From: an uncultured Oscillospiraceae bacterium
GTDB taxonomy: Bacteria > Bacillota > Clostridia > Oscillospirales > Oscillospiraceae
Direction: 5' to 3'
NCBI GenBank assembly: GCA_934661715.1
Contig: CAKUJL010000088.1
Location: forward strand, 1 to 6,516
DNA length: 6,516 nt
Shown here: positions 5,699 through 6,516 of the stretch, one piece after another
Layout: each line of letters starts with the position of its first letter
Position numbering within the stretch: position 1 is the first letter of the stretch
Position numbers and translations under genes: made by a program
The notes under the pieces: model-generated
What the model saw: only the letters and a program-made list of their open reading frames with translations
The model's database searches: none
What the model was told of the DNA's origin: nothing

Positions 5699-6516
5699 AT
5701 GGAAGAAAAAATCCCCCAGCTGACGCTGACACCGAATCTGGACGAAAAGGAGCCGGTTTTAGAGCCGGTAAAGGAAGAAGACCTGATTGAAAAATCCGAA
5801 AAAGTGCCCGAGGCGGGCCCCGATCTTTCGATGCTGAGTGCGCCCGAGCAGCAGGCCGTGCTGGCGTTTTCAAAGCAGATTGACCTCACGGACACCGCGC
5901 AGGTTTTGCAGTACGGCGCGGCGGCACAGAAGAATATCGCGGACTTTTCGGAGACGGCGCTTGCCAAGGTGCAGACGCGCGACCTCGGCGAGATCGGCGA
6001 CATGGTCACAAGCCTCGTCGTGGAGCTCAAGGGCATGGACGAGCCCGAAAAGAAGGGCATTGCGGGCCTGTTCCGCAAGGCGCAGGTCAGTGCGCAGGAG
6101 ATGAAGGCCAAGTACGGAAAGGCCGAGGCCAACGTCGACAGGATCGCCGCCGAGCTGGACAAGCACAAGCTCACGCTCATGAAGGACGTCGCGGTCATGG
6201 ATCAGATGTACGAGAAGAACCTCGAGTACTTCAAGGAGCTGACCATGTATATCCTCGCGGGCAAAAAGAAGCTGGCCGAGGAACGCGCGACGACGCTCGT
6301 CGCCCTTCGCGAAAAGGCGAAGACCAGCGGCCTTGCTGAGGACGCGCAGGCGGCAAACGACTTTGAAAACAAGTGTGAGCGCTTTGAAAAGAAGCTCCAC
6401 GATCTGGAGCTCACGCGCGTCATCTCGCTTCAGACCGCGCCGCAGATCCGCATGATCCAGAATAACGACACGCTCATGATGGAAAAGATCCAGACCTCCA
6501 TCATGAACACCATTCC
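5699..6516 (+). CDS. telA: TelA/KlaA/YaaN family toxic anion resistance protein, 3'-partial
   Basis: The frame runs from ATG 5699 past the window edge, giving 272 codons of a family that is usually about 370-400 residues, so roughly the last quarter is missing. The start is supported by AAGGAG (5685-5690) 8 bases upstream. The first 40 residues are acidic and variable. Family-typical blocks follow: FSETALAKVQTRDLGEIGD, LVVELKGMD, the helical region with KAKYGKAEANVDRI, YFKELTMYILAGKKKL, RFEKKLHDLELTR, and APQIR (247-251) with QNNDTLM from 254. The family was named for tellurite resistance on plasmids, but chromosomal members have no settled biochemical function and are linked to envelope and antibiotic stress. 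Long charged helices and the absence of a signal sequence suggest a soluble protein that may work with membrane-bound XpaC encoded just upstream; that partnership is inferred from gene order. Confidence 0.92.
   Translation, partial: MEEKIPQLTLTPNLDEKEPVLEPVKEEDLIEKSEKVPEAGPDLSMLSAPEQQAVLAFSKQIDLTDTAQVLQYGAAAQKNIADFSETALAKVQTRDLGEIGDMVTSLVVELKGMDEPEKKGIAGLFRKAQVSAQEMKAKYGKAEANVDRIAAELDKHKLTLMKDVAVMDQMYEKNLEYFKELTMYILAGKKKLAEERATTLVALREKAKTSGLAEDAQAANDFENKCERFEKKLHDLELTRVISLQTAPQIRMIQNNDTLMMEKIQTSIMNTI

Noticed and set aside
5101..6400. Minus-strand leucine-rich frames opposite xpaC and telA
   Set aside because: They lie opposite two well-supported genes, have no start signals and arise from Lys/Glu/Gln codons read in reverse.

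Overview
The window reads as a G+C-rich Firmicute, most plausibly a gut Clostridium of the Oscillospiraceae/Ruminococcaceae type. This rests on strong GGAGG-type ribosome binding sites, sigma-A-like promoters, an anchored YkuD L,D-transpeptidase with a PG_binding_4-like front half, a COG2509 FAD protein and an xpaC-telA pair. The lineage is an inference; no rRNA or other marker gene is present.

Layout from left to right: (1) the 3' part of a peptide ABC-transporter substrate-binding protein, open at the left edge, which stops about 90 residues before the normal family end and runs straight into a strong intrinsic terminator; (2) a membrane-anchored L,D-transpeptidase with its own extended -10 promoter and terminator; (3) a COG2509-type FAD-dependent dehydrogenase carrying a ferredoxin-like cysteine cluster, again with its own promoter and terminator; (4) a convergent zone with a bidirectional terminator and a perfect 19-bp hairpin; (5) rpe (ribulose-phosphate 3-epimerase) on the minus strand, with a leader of about 160 nt; (6) a divergent control region in which two near-consensus promoters lie back to back; (7) a two-gene operon, xpaC then telA, with telA cut by the right edge.

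Most genes look like separate housekeeping units, each with its own promoter and terminator. Cell-wall cross-linking, a redox enzyme of unknown substrate and the pentose phosphate pathway have no obvious common pathway. The only clear co-transcribed pair is xpaC-telA, a conserved envelope/stress-linked pair whose biochemical role is not settled. I see no CRISPR array, tRNA, rRNA, transposase or phage gene, and no convincing new multi-gene system. The points most worth following are the truncated binding protein, the cysteine cluster in the FAD enzyme, the back-to-back promoters with the long rpe leader, and the isolated hairpin.
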